From Rhodoferax sp. (lineage in GTDB: Bacteria; Pseudomonadota; Gammaproteobacteria; Burkholderiales; Burkholderiaceae_C), in contig VERU01000107.1 in NCBI GenBank assembly GCA_018882485.1, forward strand, positions 1 to 7,745: DNA of 7,745 bases. Reading direction: 5' to 3'. A program made the translations under genes and the position numbers. The notes under the pieces were generated by a model, which saw nothing but the letters and a program-made list of their open reading frames with translations, made no database searches and was not told the origin of the DNA. Of the stretch, positions 1 to 6,340 are shown in pieces. Each line of letters begins with the position of its first letter. The stretch's first letter is position 1.

Positions 1-310
1 GCCCCAACACCACCCCGTCCAGCGGCAAGGCGGCGCGCACCTGATCGAGTACCTCGTCGCGCAGGGTCTCGAAAGCCGCGCGCGACACCAGACCCGCCGG
101 CTCTGCCCACGAGCACGAACCCTCGATCAGGGTCCAGCCTTCGGCGCGCGCACGCCGGCGCGCGACCCACAGCGGCGCCGTGCACAGCTTGGGGTCGGCC
201 GGGTGCTGGCCCGGTGCCGCGTAAAACGCTTCGTGAAAGCTCTCCAGCGCCGTGGGTATGGGCGCGAAGGTGTTGGTCTCGGTGCCGATCGATGCGGCAA
301 AGATTCGCAT
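1..310 (-). CDS. M81 family metallopeptidase (MlrC-like), N-terminal part
   Basis: The first 103 residues of a protein that runs off the left edge of the window. Translation from the ATG at 310 gives MRIFAASIGTETNTFAPIPT, the characteristic N-terminus of the M81/MlrC (DUF1485) family, with the ETNTF motif at residues 11-15. Full-length members are usually near 490-500 residues, so about a fifth is seen. The family is named for MlrC, a zinc-dependent enzyme that cleaves linearised microcystin. Most proteobacterial members have no known substrate, and the metal ligands lie partly outside this fragment. The start is supported by an AGGAGA ribosome binding site (plus-strand 317-322) seven bases upstream. 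The gene follows the deaminase on the same strand after a 214-base gap that contains an inverted repeat, so it may have its own promoter. Family assignment is confident; function is not. Confidence 0.85.
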   Translation of the reverse strand, partial: MRIFAASIGTETNTFAPIPTALESFHEAFYAAPGQHPADPKLCTAPLWVARRRARAEGWTLIEGSCSWAEPAGLVSRAAFETLRDEVLDQVRAALPLDGVVLG

Positions 311-364
311 GGTCCGTCTCCTGGGCAGCTCCGCGTCTGCACTCGCAGCCATTTTGGACCAAGG

Positions 365-385
365 CCGGCCCACCGGCCGGGCCGG
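365..385. other. GC-rich inverted repeat in the M81 upstream region
   Basis: CCGGCCC (365-371) pairs with GGGCCGG (379-385) across a seven-base loop. It lies 55-75 bases upstream of the M81 start codon, where it could fold in the mRNA leader. No T-tract follows on either strand, so it does not look like an intrinsic terminator. In GC-rich DNA a seven-base stem of this composition may be chance. Confidence 0.3.
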
Positions 386-409
386 TCGGGGCAGCAATCT
401 GTTTCATGA

Positions 410-433
410 TTTGCTATCTATAGTATAGCAAAC
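410..433 (-). promoter_or_regulatory. Inverted repeat element 1 (GCTAT-N7-ATAGC) upstream of the M81 gene
   Basis: A perfect 8-bp inverted repeat, TTTGCTAT (410-417) and ATAGCAAA (425-432), separated by seven bases that themselves contain the palindrome CTATAG. It is the AT-rich island of an otherwise GC-rich 214-base gap (311-524), about 100 bases upstream of the M81 start. On the minus strand the repeat contains TATACT, which resembles a -10 hexamer, but no good -35 is seen 17 bases upstream. A near copy precedes the deaminase gene (1640-1660). It could be an operator overlapping a promoter, or a small dispersed hairpin repeat of the kind common in Comamonadaceae intergenic DNA. No T-tract follows, so it is unlikely to be a terminator. 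Apart from this, the GC hairpin at 365-385 and a TGAAAC half-site at 401-410, the gap shows nothing recognisable. Confidence 0.55.
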
Positions 434-524
434 AATCGTTGATGGACGGGGCCTGGAGACCGAATTTACCTCTCAAAGTGGATCGGTTGGCGCAGACTCC
501 AGGACCGCCGGATCCCGGACCGGC

Positions 525-1571
525 TCAGGCCGCCGACGCGAACAGGTCATCGAGCTGGCGCAGCCAGCGCTGCCGGTCCTCCAGCGGCGCAAAACTGGCC
601 TCCAGGCTGTTGCGCGCGAGCTGCCAGGCCTGGACCGGACCGAGTTGCGGCAGCGCATCGAACAGGGCGGTGTAGTTCTGCAGCAGATAACCCCCGAAAT
701 AGGCCGGGTCGTCCGAGTTCACCGTCACGCACAGGCCCGCCTGCAGCAGGTCGGCGATATTGTGCTGGGCCAGGCTGGGAAACACCCGCAGCTTGACGTT
801 GGAGAGGGGGCACACCGTGAGCGGCGTGCGCTGCGCCGCCAGACGCGCCACCAGCTCCGGGTCCTCGGTGCACCGCACGCCATGGTCGATGCGCTCCACC
901 TGGAGCCGGTCCAGTGCGCCGCTGATGTAGGCGGCCGGTCCTTCCTCGCCCGCATGGGCCACGCGGTGCAACCCCAGCGCGCCACAGCGGGCAAAAACCC
1001 GGGCGAATTTTTCGGGCGGATGGCCGCGCTCGCTGGAGTCCAGGCCCACGCCGATGAAATGGTCCCGCCAGGGCAGGGCCTGCTCCAGCGTCTGCATGGC
1101 CTCGTCCTCGCTGAGGTGGCGCAGGAAGCACAGGATGAGGTCGGCGCTGATGCCCCATCGGCTGCCGGCCTGCTGGCAGGCCCGCCTCAGACCGCCGATC
1201 ACCGCAGCCATGGGCACGCCGCGCACGGTGTGCGTCTGCGGATCGAAGAACAGCTCGGCGCGCACCACGCCATCGGCCGCCGCCCGCTCGAAATAGGCCA
1301 TGCCCATCGCCAGGAAGTCGTCCTCGGTCTGCAACACCGAGGCGCCGGCGTAGTACAGGTCCAGAAAACTCTGCAGGTCGGTGAACGAGTAGGCCGCGCG
1401 CAGCGCCGCCACGCTGGCATAGGGCAGGGCCACGCCATTGCGCTGCGCCAGCTCGAAGATCAACTCCGGCTCCAGAGAACCCTCGATGTGGATGTGCAGC
1501 TCGGCCTTGGGGCTGCGCTGCAGCAGCTCAGGCAGCCGCGAGCGGGGAATCCGGGAAAAATCAGGCGTCAT
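525..1571 (-). CDS. Adenine/adenosine deaminase family protein, probably adenine deaminase (Aah1-like)
   Basis: A complete 348-residue metal-dependent hydrolase of the adenosine deaminase family. Visible zinc-site and catalytic residues are the HxH pair H26/H28 (ELHIHIEGSLEP), H206 and E209 (HAGEEGP), H230 (ERIDHGV) and D287/D288 (NSDDPAYFGGY). The motifs GLDSSE (176-181), CPLSNVKLRVF (254-264) and SDDPAYFGGY are those of the adenine-deaminase branch typified by yeast Aah1. Classical adenosine deaminases have a different region after the TxDDP motif. The predicted reaction is therefore adenine to hypoxanthine plus ammonia in the cytoplasm, feeding purine salvage or nitrogen release, though a related 6-aminopurine or aminopyrimidine is possible. 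The ATG at 1571 has GGAGAG (plus-strand 1577-1582) five bases upstream. The gene follows ychJ after 115 bases that hold an inverted repeat, so it may be a separate transcription unit. Family is near certain; adenine over adenosine is likely. Confidence 0.9.
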   Translation of the reverse strand: MTPDFSRIPRSRLPELLQRSPKAELHIHIEGSLEPELIFELAQRNGVALPYASVAALRAAYSFTDLQSFLDLYYAGASVLQTEDDFLAMGMAYFERAAADGVVRAELFFDPQTHTVRGVPMAAVIGGLRRACQQAGSRWGISADLILCFLRHLSEDEAMQTLEQALPWRDHFIGVGLDSSERGHPPEKFARVFARCGALGLHRVAHAGEEGPAAYISGALDRLQVERIDHGVRCTEDPELVARLAAQRTPLTVCPLSNVKLRVFPSLAQHNIADLLQAGLCVTVNSDDPAYFGGYLLQNYTALFDALPQLGPVQAWQLARNSLEASFAPLEDRQRWLRQLDDLFASAA

Positions 1572-1639
1572 GAAAGCTCTCCGGTGGCGTGCGGGGCACC
1601 AGCAAGCCGCTTGCCCAGCCGGCCACCCGCACCAAATCA

Positions 1640-1660
1640 GCTATGTTTAGCATAGCAAAC
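1640..1660 (-). promoter_or_regulatory. Inverted repeat element 2 (GCTAT-N7-ATAGC) upstream of the deaminase gene
   Basis: GCTATG (1640-1645) pairs with CATAGC (1651-1656) around TTTAG, followed by AAAC. Read on the minus strand this element and the one at 413-433 share TTTGCTATRCTAWANATAGC and agree at 18 of 21 positions. It sits about 70 bases upstream of the deaminase start, in the 115-base gap after ychJ (1572-1686). On the minus strand it holds TATGCT at exactly the place where the other copy has TATACT, so a -10 hexamer embedded in an operator is possible. TTGAAT lies a little further upstream, but its spacing to TATGCT is only seven bases, too short for a matching -35. A dispersed genomic repeat is the alternative. 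Nothing else is recognised in this gap. Confidence 0.55.
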
Positions 1661-1686
1661 TATTCAATAAACACGAGGCTTTGAAG

Positions 1687-2100
1687 TCAATTTGACGCCG
1701 GTTCTTCGAGCTGGCCGTCGACGTAGTACCAGCGCCCCTGCTCCCGCACGAAACGGCTGGTCTCGTGCAGGCGCTGCGCCCGCCCGCCGTCGCGGCAACG
1801 CGCCACAAATTCCACCACACCGGCGTCGGCGGTGGCCTGCGCCTGGCGCACCTCCAGTCCCAGCCATTTGACTGCAGGCGGCTCCAGCTCACCCGGCGCG
1901 GTGGCCGGGTGCCAGGTGGCCAGCAGGTAATCGGGCAGCCCCAGCACGTAGGCGCTGTAGCGCGAGCGCATCAGGGCCTCGGGGGTGGGAGCATGCAGCC
2001 CCTGGCTCAGACCGGTGTGCCAGGGACCGCAGCAGCCGGCGTAGGGCCGACCGCTGTCGCACGGGCAGAGCGTCGGGCCCGCCAGCCGCCCGGACTTCAT
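1687..2100 (-). CDS. ychJ: YchJ family protein (SEC-C motif plus NTF2-like domain)
   Basis: A 137-residue protein of the YchJ/UPF0225 family. The N-terminus carries a SEC-C-type zinc motif, LCPCDSGRPYAGCC, with cysteines at 12, 14, 23 and 24. It is followed by the family hallmark LMRSRYSAYV (43-52) with YLLATWHP just after, then VEFVARCRDGG, and SRFVREQGRWYYVDG near the C-terminus, an NTF2-like fold. E. coli YchJ has a second C-terminal SEC-C motif that is absent here, as in many shorter homologues. The cellular role is unknown. The ATG at 2100-2098 overlaps the TGA of the upstream cyclo-ligase-like gene as ATGA, so translation is probably coupled. Longer in-frame starts would run far into that gene and are not supported. 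The residue pattern makes the family call confident; the function is not known. Confidence 0.9.
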   Translation of the reverse strand: MKSGRLAGPTLCPCDSGRPYAGCCGPWHTGLSQGLHAPTPEALMRSRYSAYVLGLPDYLLATWHPATAPGELEPPAVKWLGLEVRQAQATADAGVVEFVARCRDGGRAQRLHETSRFVREQGRWYYVDGQLEEPASN

Positions 2101-2861
2101 GCCGGGACGGCGGCCAGTGGCGGCAGCGTGGGCTCCATCGCCTGCAACTCCTGCAGCGGCGGTATGGTGGCCAGCATCACCGGGTCCAGCAGAGGCCAGA
2201 CGATGCCGCAGGTGGGTTTGTGCGGCTGCTGCACCTCGATCGTGCGGGTCGGGGTGAAGATGGCATCGGCCACGGTGTCGAACACTTCGGGGTACAGGGT
2301 TTCCTTGAGCACCTGGCAGTCGTGCACCACCGCCGCTGCCGGCGTTTCGACCGAGATCTTGCCGATCCGGTACAGCATGCCCCACTCGGCGTCGAAGAAA
2401 CCGTGGCCCTTGCCAAAACGCACACCCTGCTCGTTGATGGCCCCCGTGCCGGTGATCATGTAGTCCAGCCGCGGCAGTCTGGCACGGATGTCGGCCAGGG
2501 TCATGGGTAGGCCGTGGCGCTCCATGCCGTCGAGCGTGGCCGCATACAGGTAGCGGTCCCTGGGGATCCTGGCCGGGTCCAGCAGCCAGAAACCGCGTTT
2601 GATCGAGTAAGTCGTCAGCAGCACCAATTTGCCATCGAGCAGCGTGCGGTAGCGCAGCTCCTCGGTGCAGTTGTCGGGTGTGATGAACAGGGTGCTGGCC
2701 TGCTGGTAGTAGCGGTGCGCCATCAGCCGGTCGGTGGCGGCGCTGCTGCCCTGGAAGTCGGCAATGAATTCGCCGAAGTCGTAATGAAAGCGGCTGTCCG
2801 GGTAGGCCACCTGGCGCAGTTCGCTGAAAACGCGCTCGCGCACATCGCTCTTGTGGTTCAT
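2097..2861 (-). CDS. 5-formyltetrahydrofolate cyclo-ligase-like protein (COG0212/MTHFSD type), copy 1
   Basis: A 254-residue member of the 5-formyltetrahydrofolate cyclo-ligase superfamily. It has the nucleotide/substrate loop GVRFGKGHGFFDAEW (146-160), corresponding to the GxGxGFYD motif of true cyclo-ligases. The segments TPAAAVVHDCQVL (173-185) and FTPTRT (202-207) mark the COG0212/MTHFSD branch rather than housekeeping 5-FCL (YgfA). N-terminal signatures are PDSRFH (21-26), EFIADFQGS (31-39) and TPDNCTEELR (61-70). COG0212 proteins are reported to lack 5-FCL activity and have been linked genomically to thiamin metabolism, so conversion of 5-formyl-THF to methenyl-THF should not be assumed. 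The ATG at 2861 has AAAGGA (plus-strand 2867-2872) five bases upstream. It lies 29 bases after the permease gene and overlaps ychJ by four bases. A paralogue sits at the other end of the transporter operon. Confidence 0.85.
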   Translation of the reverse strand: MNHKSDVRERVFSELRQVAYPDSRFHYDFGEFIADFQGSSAATDRLMAHRYYQQASTLFITPDNCTEELRYRTLLDGKLVLLTTYSIKRGFWLLDPARIPRDRYLYAATLDGMERHGLPMTLADIRARLPRLDYMITGTGAINEQGVRFGKGHGFFDAEWGMLYRIGKISVETPAAAVVHDCQVLKETLYPEVFDTVADAIFTPTRTIEVQQPHKPTCGIVWPLLDPVMLATIPPLQELQAMEPTLPPLAAVPA

Positions 2862-2890
2862 GCAGGTCCTTTCAAAATTGCTGGCAGGGG

Positions 2891-4465
2891 TCAGGCTGGC
2901 GGAGTCATGGCGTAGCGCCGCAGCACGGCGCGCTCGACCGCCGTCACGGCGGCCGTCAGCGCCACGGCGATCAGGATGGCGACCACCGCCACGCTCCAGA
3001 TCATCCCGAAGTCGAGCAGGCCACGCGATTCATTGAGCAGGTTGCCCACGCCGGTCCCCGTGGCCAGCCACTCGGCGATCATCACGCCGAGAAACGCGCG
3101 CGGCGCGGCCAGGCGGGCGGCCGCGCAGAGGTAAGGCAGCGACCAGGGCAGGGCGATCAGCTGCAGCCGTCGCAACCTGCCGCCGCCGTAAGCCCGCACC
3201 AGATCGAGCACGGTGGGGGGCACCAGCGCCAAGCCCTGTGCCATGGTGACAAAGGCCGGGAAAAATGTGACCGACACCGTGACCACCAGCATGCTGGCGC
3301 TACCGCGGCCAAACACCAGCACCACCAGCGGCGTCAAGGCCACCAGAGGCATGGATTGGGTGACCAGCGAGACCGGCAACAGGGTCTGGCCCAGCCAGGG
3401 CCAGAGCGTGCCCGCCACCGCCAGTGCAAACGCCACCGCCAGCCCGGCCAGCATGCCCAGCAGGGCATAGGGCAGGGTCTGCGCCAGCGCCTCGGTGAGC
3501 CGTTGCAGGTTGTCGGCCGACTGTTCGGACAGCAGCAAATGCTCCAGCACACCCAGCGGACTGCGCAGCACGATGTCGGACACGCCGAGTGCCCGGAACA
3601 GCAGGATGCAGCCCCACCACAGCAACAGGGGCATGAGCGCAGAGCCCGCGGCCAGCACCAGCCCGTGTGCCCGACGTTCGCGTCGGGCGCCGCCGCGCAC
3701 GCCCACCGGCGTGCTGGCGCTCACCGTGTTGCCGGCAAAACGCTGGGCCAGCAGGTGAACCGCGCCATACGCGATGCCACTGATCAGGGTGGCAACCAGG
3801 CCGATACCCCACAGCCGCGGCGGGTCGGCCCGGCCCAGCGAGCCGATCAGGTAGGTGCCCAGACCGGCGTTGCCGCCGCTGCCGAACTCGGCCAGCAGCG
3901 AACCCAGAACCGCCGCCGGCGCCGCCACCCGCAGGCCTGACAACAGGGTGGGCAGGCCGCTGCGCCAGCGCACCCGCATGAGCGTGGTCCAGCGGGTGCC
4001 GCCATACACCTGCACCAGATCGCAAAGTCGCTCATCCACATGGGACAGGCCCAGTACCGTGGCCACCATGGTGGGGTAGTACACCGAGATCGCAGCCAGA
4101 ACCACCCGCGGCGCATCCCCCTCCAGGGCGATCACCAGGATCGGCACCAGCGCAATGGCCGGCATGGCAAACAAGGTGATGTTGACGCCGGCCATCAGCC
4201 GCTGCGCCGCAGGCCACCAGACCAACCACAGGCCCAGGCCCAGCGCCACCAGATTGCCCAGCACAAAGCCGGTGAAGGCGGTGCGCACCGTACCCCACAC
4301 GTGGGACGGGTAGTCGGCGCGGTCCTGCCAGAGCTGCGCCAGCACCTGGGTGGGCGCGGGCAGGGCGCCATCACCCACCCATCGCAGCTGCCCGGCCAGC
4401 TCCCACAACAGCAACAGGCCCAGCCAGGCCGGCCAGGCGCCATGGCGCTCAGCGGACAGGCGCAT
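2891..4465 (-). CDS. ABC transporter permease, double-length fusion of two SsuC/TauC-type domains
   Basis: A 524-residue inner-membrane protein with two consecutive binding-protein-dependent transport domains. Each half has several hydrophobic segments and one cytoplasmic EAA-type coupling loop: [19 protein letters not shown] (149-167) in the first half and [20 protein letters not shown] (421-440) in the second. The halves are joined by a basic linker (about 243-267, containing [11 protein letters not shown]). Typical SsuC/TauC/ThiX permeases are about 250-280 residues and dimerise; here one chain would supply both membrane halves for the adjacent ATPase dimer. Two starts are possible. I chose the ATG at 4465, which overlaps the ATPase gene by 17 bases and has TGGAG upstream. 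The ATG at 4507 would add 14 residues ([14 protein letters not shown]) read from inside the ATPase coding end. The substrate is not evident from the sequence. Confidence 0.88.
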   Translation of the reverse strand: MRLSAERHGAWPAWLGLLLLWELAGQLRWVGDGALPAPTQVLAQLWQDRADYPSHVWGTVRTAFTGFVLGNLVALGLGLWLVWWPAAQRLMAGVNITLFAMPAIALVPILVIALEGDAPRVVLAAISVYYPTMVATVLGLSHVDERLCDLVQVYGGTRWTTLMRVRWRSGLPTLLSGLRVAAPAAVLGSLLAEFGSGGNAGLGTYLIGSLGRADPPRLWGIGLVATLISGIAYGAVHLLAQRFAGNTVSASTPVGVRGGARRERRAHGLVLAAGSALMPLLLWWGCILLFRALGVSDIVLRSPLGVLEHLLLSEQSADNLQRLTEALAQTLPYALLGMLAGLAVAFALAVAGTLWPWLGQTLLPVSLVTQSMPLVALTPLVVLVFGRGSASMLVVTVSVTFFPAFVTMAQGLALVPPTVLDLVRAYGGGRLRRLQLIALPWSLPYLCAAARLAAPRAFLGVMIAEWLATGTGVGNLLNESRGLLDFGMIWSVAVVAILIAVALTAAVTAVERAVLRRYAMTPPA

Positions 4466-5258
4466 CGGCAACACGCTCCAGAGCGGCCTGGCGTCCGAAC
4501 AGCACATCGGTCACAAGCCCTTCAAGCTCCCGGAACGCCGGCGTGGCAAACAGCGACAGGGGCCGCGGACGGGCGAAGGGAACCTCGATGACCTGGCTGA
4601 TCCGGCCGGGGCCACTCTGCATCACCGCCACCCGGTCGGCCAGAAACAGCGCTTCGTCCACACCGTGCGTGACCAGCAGTGTGGTGGTGGGCCGCTCCAG
4701 CCAGATCCGCTGCAGCTCCAGGTTCATGCTGCGCCGCAGGATCGGGTCGAGCGCGCCAAAGGGCTCGTCGAGCAGCAGCACGTCGGGCTGCGTCACCAGC
4801 GCCCGCGCAATCGCCACCCGCTGGCGCATGCCGCCCGACAGCTGGGCCGGCAGGGCCCGCTCAAAGCCCCGCAGCCCGACCAGCTCGATCAGGGCCACGA
4901 TGCGTTGCGGGTCGGCCGGCGTGGCCGTGCCGGTGATGTCCAGCGGCAGGCGGATGTTTTCCACCACTGAGCGCCAGGGCAGCAGCGCGGCGTCCTGGAA
5001 CGCGATGCCCAGCCGACCCCGGCGCTGCAGCGCCACCGGCGGTTCACCACCGATCAGCAACCGGCCGCCGTCGGGCTGGTCCAGGCCGGCCAGCAGCCGA
5101 AGCAAGGTCGATTTGCCGCAGCCCGACGGCCCGATCAGCGCCGTGAACGACCCCGACGGGCAGCGCAGGGAAACCTGATCCAGCGCCACGAAGGGCGCTG
5201 CCCCGGGAACCACAAACCGACGACTGGCGTTGTCAATCAGCAGTTCGCGGTCCGCCAT
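4449..5258 (-). CDS. ABC transporter ATP-binding protein (nitrate/sulfonate/thiamin-precursor type)
   Basis: A 269-residue cytoplasmic ATPase that powers the import system. All motifs are intact: Walker [10 protein letters not shown] (43-51), Q-loop AFQD with Q88, the [10 protein letters not shown] segment typical of the SsuB/TauB/ThiZ group (92-102), signature LSGGMRQR (140-147), Walker B VLLLDEP (160-166), D-loop GALD (168-171) and switch histidine H198 (VTHGVDEAL). The ATG at 5258 follows the TGA of the binding-protein gene by one base (TGAGATG), which suggests translational coupling. The 3' end overlaps the permease gene. The family is clear. It cannot be assigned to taurine, sulfonate, nitrate or pyrimidine import from the ATPase alone. 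Confidence 0.93.
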   Translation of the reverse strand: MADRELLIDNASRRFVVPGAAPFVALDQVSLRCPSGSFTALIGPSGCGKSTLLRLLAGLDQPDGGRLLIGGEPPVALQRRGRLGIAFQDAALLPWRSVVENIRLPLDITGTATPADPQRIVALIELVGLRGFERALPAQLSGGMRQRVAIARALVTQPDVLLLDEPFGALDPILRRSMNLELQRIWLERPTTTLLVTHGVDEALFLADRVAVMQSGPGRISQVIEVPFARPRPLSLFATPAFRELEGLVTDVLFGRQAALERVADAPVR

Positions 5259-5259
5259 C

Positions 5260-6225
5260 TCAGATTTCTTTCAGCAGGCTGGTGTCGAAATGGGCCTTGG
5301 TGGCCTTCACATTGACCGCGTTGAGGGCGGCGATGCAGTTGGCAATGGCCTCGTCGGTCATGGCAAAGATGCCGGCGGGGTGTTCGATCAGGGGCTTTTG
5401 CGCCTGATTGAAGAACAGTTCGTTCTCCACGCTGCGGCCGGTGCCCTTGAACCAGGTGTCCTTGAACTTGGGCGGGTAGGCGGCCGTGTCCTTGAAGTTC
5501 TCCACCCAGCCCTTCCTGCTGGCGCGCAGGAAGCCCAGCAGGTCCTTGCGCCGGTTCTTGAGCGTGTCCTGCGTGACCACGACCACATCGTTGAACAGCG
5601 GCAGCTTGAAGTCGGCCAGCAGGAAGCTGGTGGCGTCCTTGCCCTTGCTCTTGATGGTGAAGGGCACATTGGTGGTGAAGTCCAGCGACCCGTCGATCTC
5701 ACCCTTGATCAGCGGTGTCGGATCGTAGGCGTAGGGCACGATCTTGACCTTGCTCTTGTCGATGCCGTTGAGCTTGAGCATGGCCTCGACGGTCAGGCGG
5801 TTCACGGGCGGCACGGCAATGGTCTTGCCCACCAGATCGGCCGGTGTCTTGAGCGGCTTGCTGGCCAGGCTGACGATCCCGACCGGGTTCTTCTGGTACT
5901 GCGCCCCGATGATGACCAGCGGCGCCTTCTGGTCGGTGATGGCCTTGATGGCCGTCTCGACCGTGGTCAGGGCCACATCCGCCTTCTTGGACAGCAGCGA
6001 GGCCTCGGGGATCACGTCGGGCCCCCCCGATAGGTACTTCAGGTCCAGCCCCTCGGCCTTGTAGTAGCCGTTGTCCATGGCGATGAAATAGCCCATGAAT
6101 TCGGCGTCGTTGACCCAGGCGGCCTGCAACGTGAGCTTGGCGGGGGTCTGGCTCCACAGAGCCAGGGGAGACACCGCCGTGAGAGCGGCAGCGGACTGCA
6201 GGAGGGACCGGCGAGACGGGTTCAT
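5260..6225 (-). CDS. ABC transporter substrate-binding protein, NMT1/THI5-like (SsuA/ThiY superfamily)
   Basis: A 321-residue periplasmic binding protein. The N-terminus [11 protein letters not shown] followed by a hydrophobic stretch (about 11-24) and SQT is a Tat-like signal peptide (SRRSLL), so export may occur in a folded state. The mature part starts near 30 with [20 protein letters not shown], then [18 protein letters not shown] (51-68) and [15 protein letters not shown] (76-90), which are typical of the NMT1 (PF09084) fold. [15 protein letters not shown] (126-140) and [13 protein letters not shown] (153-165) follow. This superfamily includes binders of taurine, sulfonates, nitrate and the thiamin pyrimidine precursor (ThiY). 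The start was set at the second of two close ATGs because AAAGG lies seven bases before it but only one base before the ATG at 6231. Upstream in-frame ATGs reach into the noncoding leader and the next gene and are rejected. The ligand is unknown. Confidence 0.9.
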   Translation of the reverse strand: MNPSRRSLLQSAAALTAVSPLALWSQTPAKLTLQAAWVNDAEFMGYFIAMDNGYYKAEGLDLKYLSGGPDVIPEASLLSKKADVALTTVETAIKAITDQKAPLVIIGAQYQKNPVGIVSLASKPLKTPADLVGKTIAVPPVNRLTVEAMLKLNGIDKSKVKIVPYAYDPTPLIKGEIDGSLDFTTNVPFTIKSKGKDATSFLLADFKLPLFNDVVVVTQDTLKNRRKDLLGFLRASRKGWVENFKDTAAYPPKFKDTWFKGTGRSVENELFFNQAQKPLIEHPAGIFAMTDEAIANCIAALNAVNVKATKAHFDTSLLKEI

Positions 6226-6232
6226 GGGCATA

Positions 6233-6237
6233 CCTTT
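6233..6237 (-). promoter_or_regulatory. Ribosome binding site deciding the binding-protein start
   Basis: On the minus strand AAAGG lies seven bases before the ATG at 6225-6223 but only one base before the ATG at 6231-6229. This favours the 6225 start, which also places the SRR motif at residues 4-6 of the signal peptide. Confidence 0.6.
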
Positions 6238-6252
6238 CGGAGTGGTTTGGTA

Positions 6253-6275
6253 GGACAGGGACGAGGGGACAGGGA
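6253..6275. repeat. 9-bp direct repeat GGACAGGGA, two copies
   Basis: GGACAGGGA occurs at 6253-6261 and again at 6267-6275, a 14-bp period, inside the noncoding leader. The neighbouring stretch 6301-6329 also repeats GATGG units, so this is a low-complexity purine-rich tract on the plus strand. It may have arisen by slippage. Confidence 0.5.
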
Positions 6276-6340
6276 GAGGAACGGGATCCGGCGGGCGGGT
6301 GGATGGATGGGCAGATGGGCGAGTGGGGGCATCCGTCGGT

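Larger units (their letters stand above)
6226..6340 (-). other. C-rich, G-poor leader between the first cyclo-ligase-like gene and the binding-protein gene
   Basis: In the transcribed (minus) sense this 115-base spacer is, by hand count, 58 C and 18 G. The core at 6241-6330 holds 50 C and 11 G in 90 bases. Such a C-over-G bubble without strong pairing is what Rho-utilisation (rut) sites look like. It is the only long gap inside an otherwise tightly packed operon. It also contains a 9-base direct repeat, GGACAGGGA on the plus strand, at 6253-6261 and 6267-6275. The plus strand has ten runs of three or more G. No hairpin with a T-tract is seen. Rho-dependent polarity or an RNA-binding site is an inference. 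Confidence 0.45.

Noticed and set aside
1..310. Microcystin degradation by the M81 protein
   Set aside because: Only the N-terminus is present, no other mlr genes are visible, and most M81 proteins are not microcystinases.
645..1655. Long open frame on the plus strand opposite the deaminase gene
   Set aside because: It is antisense to a gene with complete catalytic motifs, has no recognisable domain and has a composition typical of shadow frames in GC-rich DNA.
1686..1696. GTCAA-T-TTGAC palindrome at the ychJ stop codon
   Set aside because: It is too short to be a terminator stem, has no T-tract, and half of it is coding sequence.
4466..4507. Longer permease start at the ATG at 4507
   Set aside because: The added 14 residues have no membrane or family character and would deepen the overlap with the ATPase gene to 59 bases. 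It is kept only as an alternative.
5253..5264. TCTGAGATGG at the binding protein/ATPase junction, reminiscent of the TPP riboswitch CTGAGA box
   Set aside because: It is a single hexamer over a stop/start junction with no second conserved TPP element or aptamer fold nearby, and no 5' leader position.
5230..6033. Long open frame on the plus strand opposite the binding-protein gene
   Set aside because: It is the reverse-complement shadow of the NMT1-type gene, rich in G, L, D and H, with no family signature.
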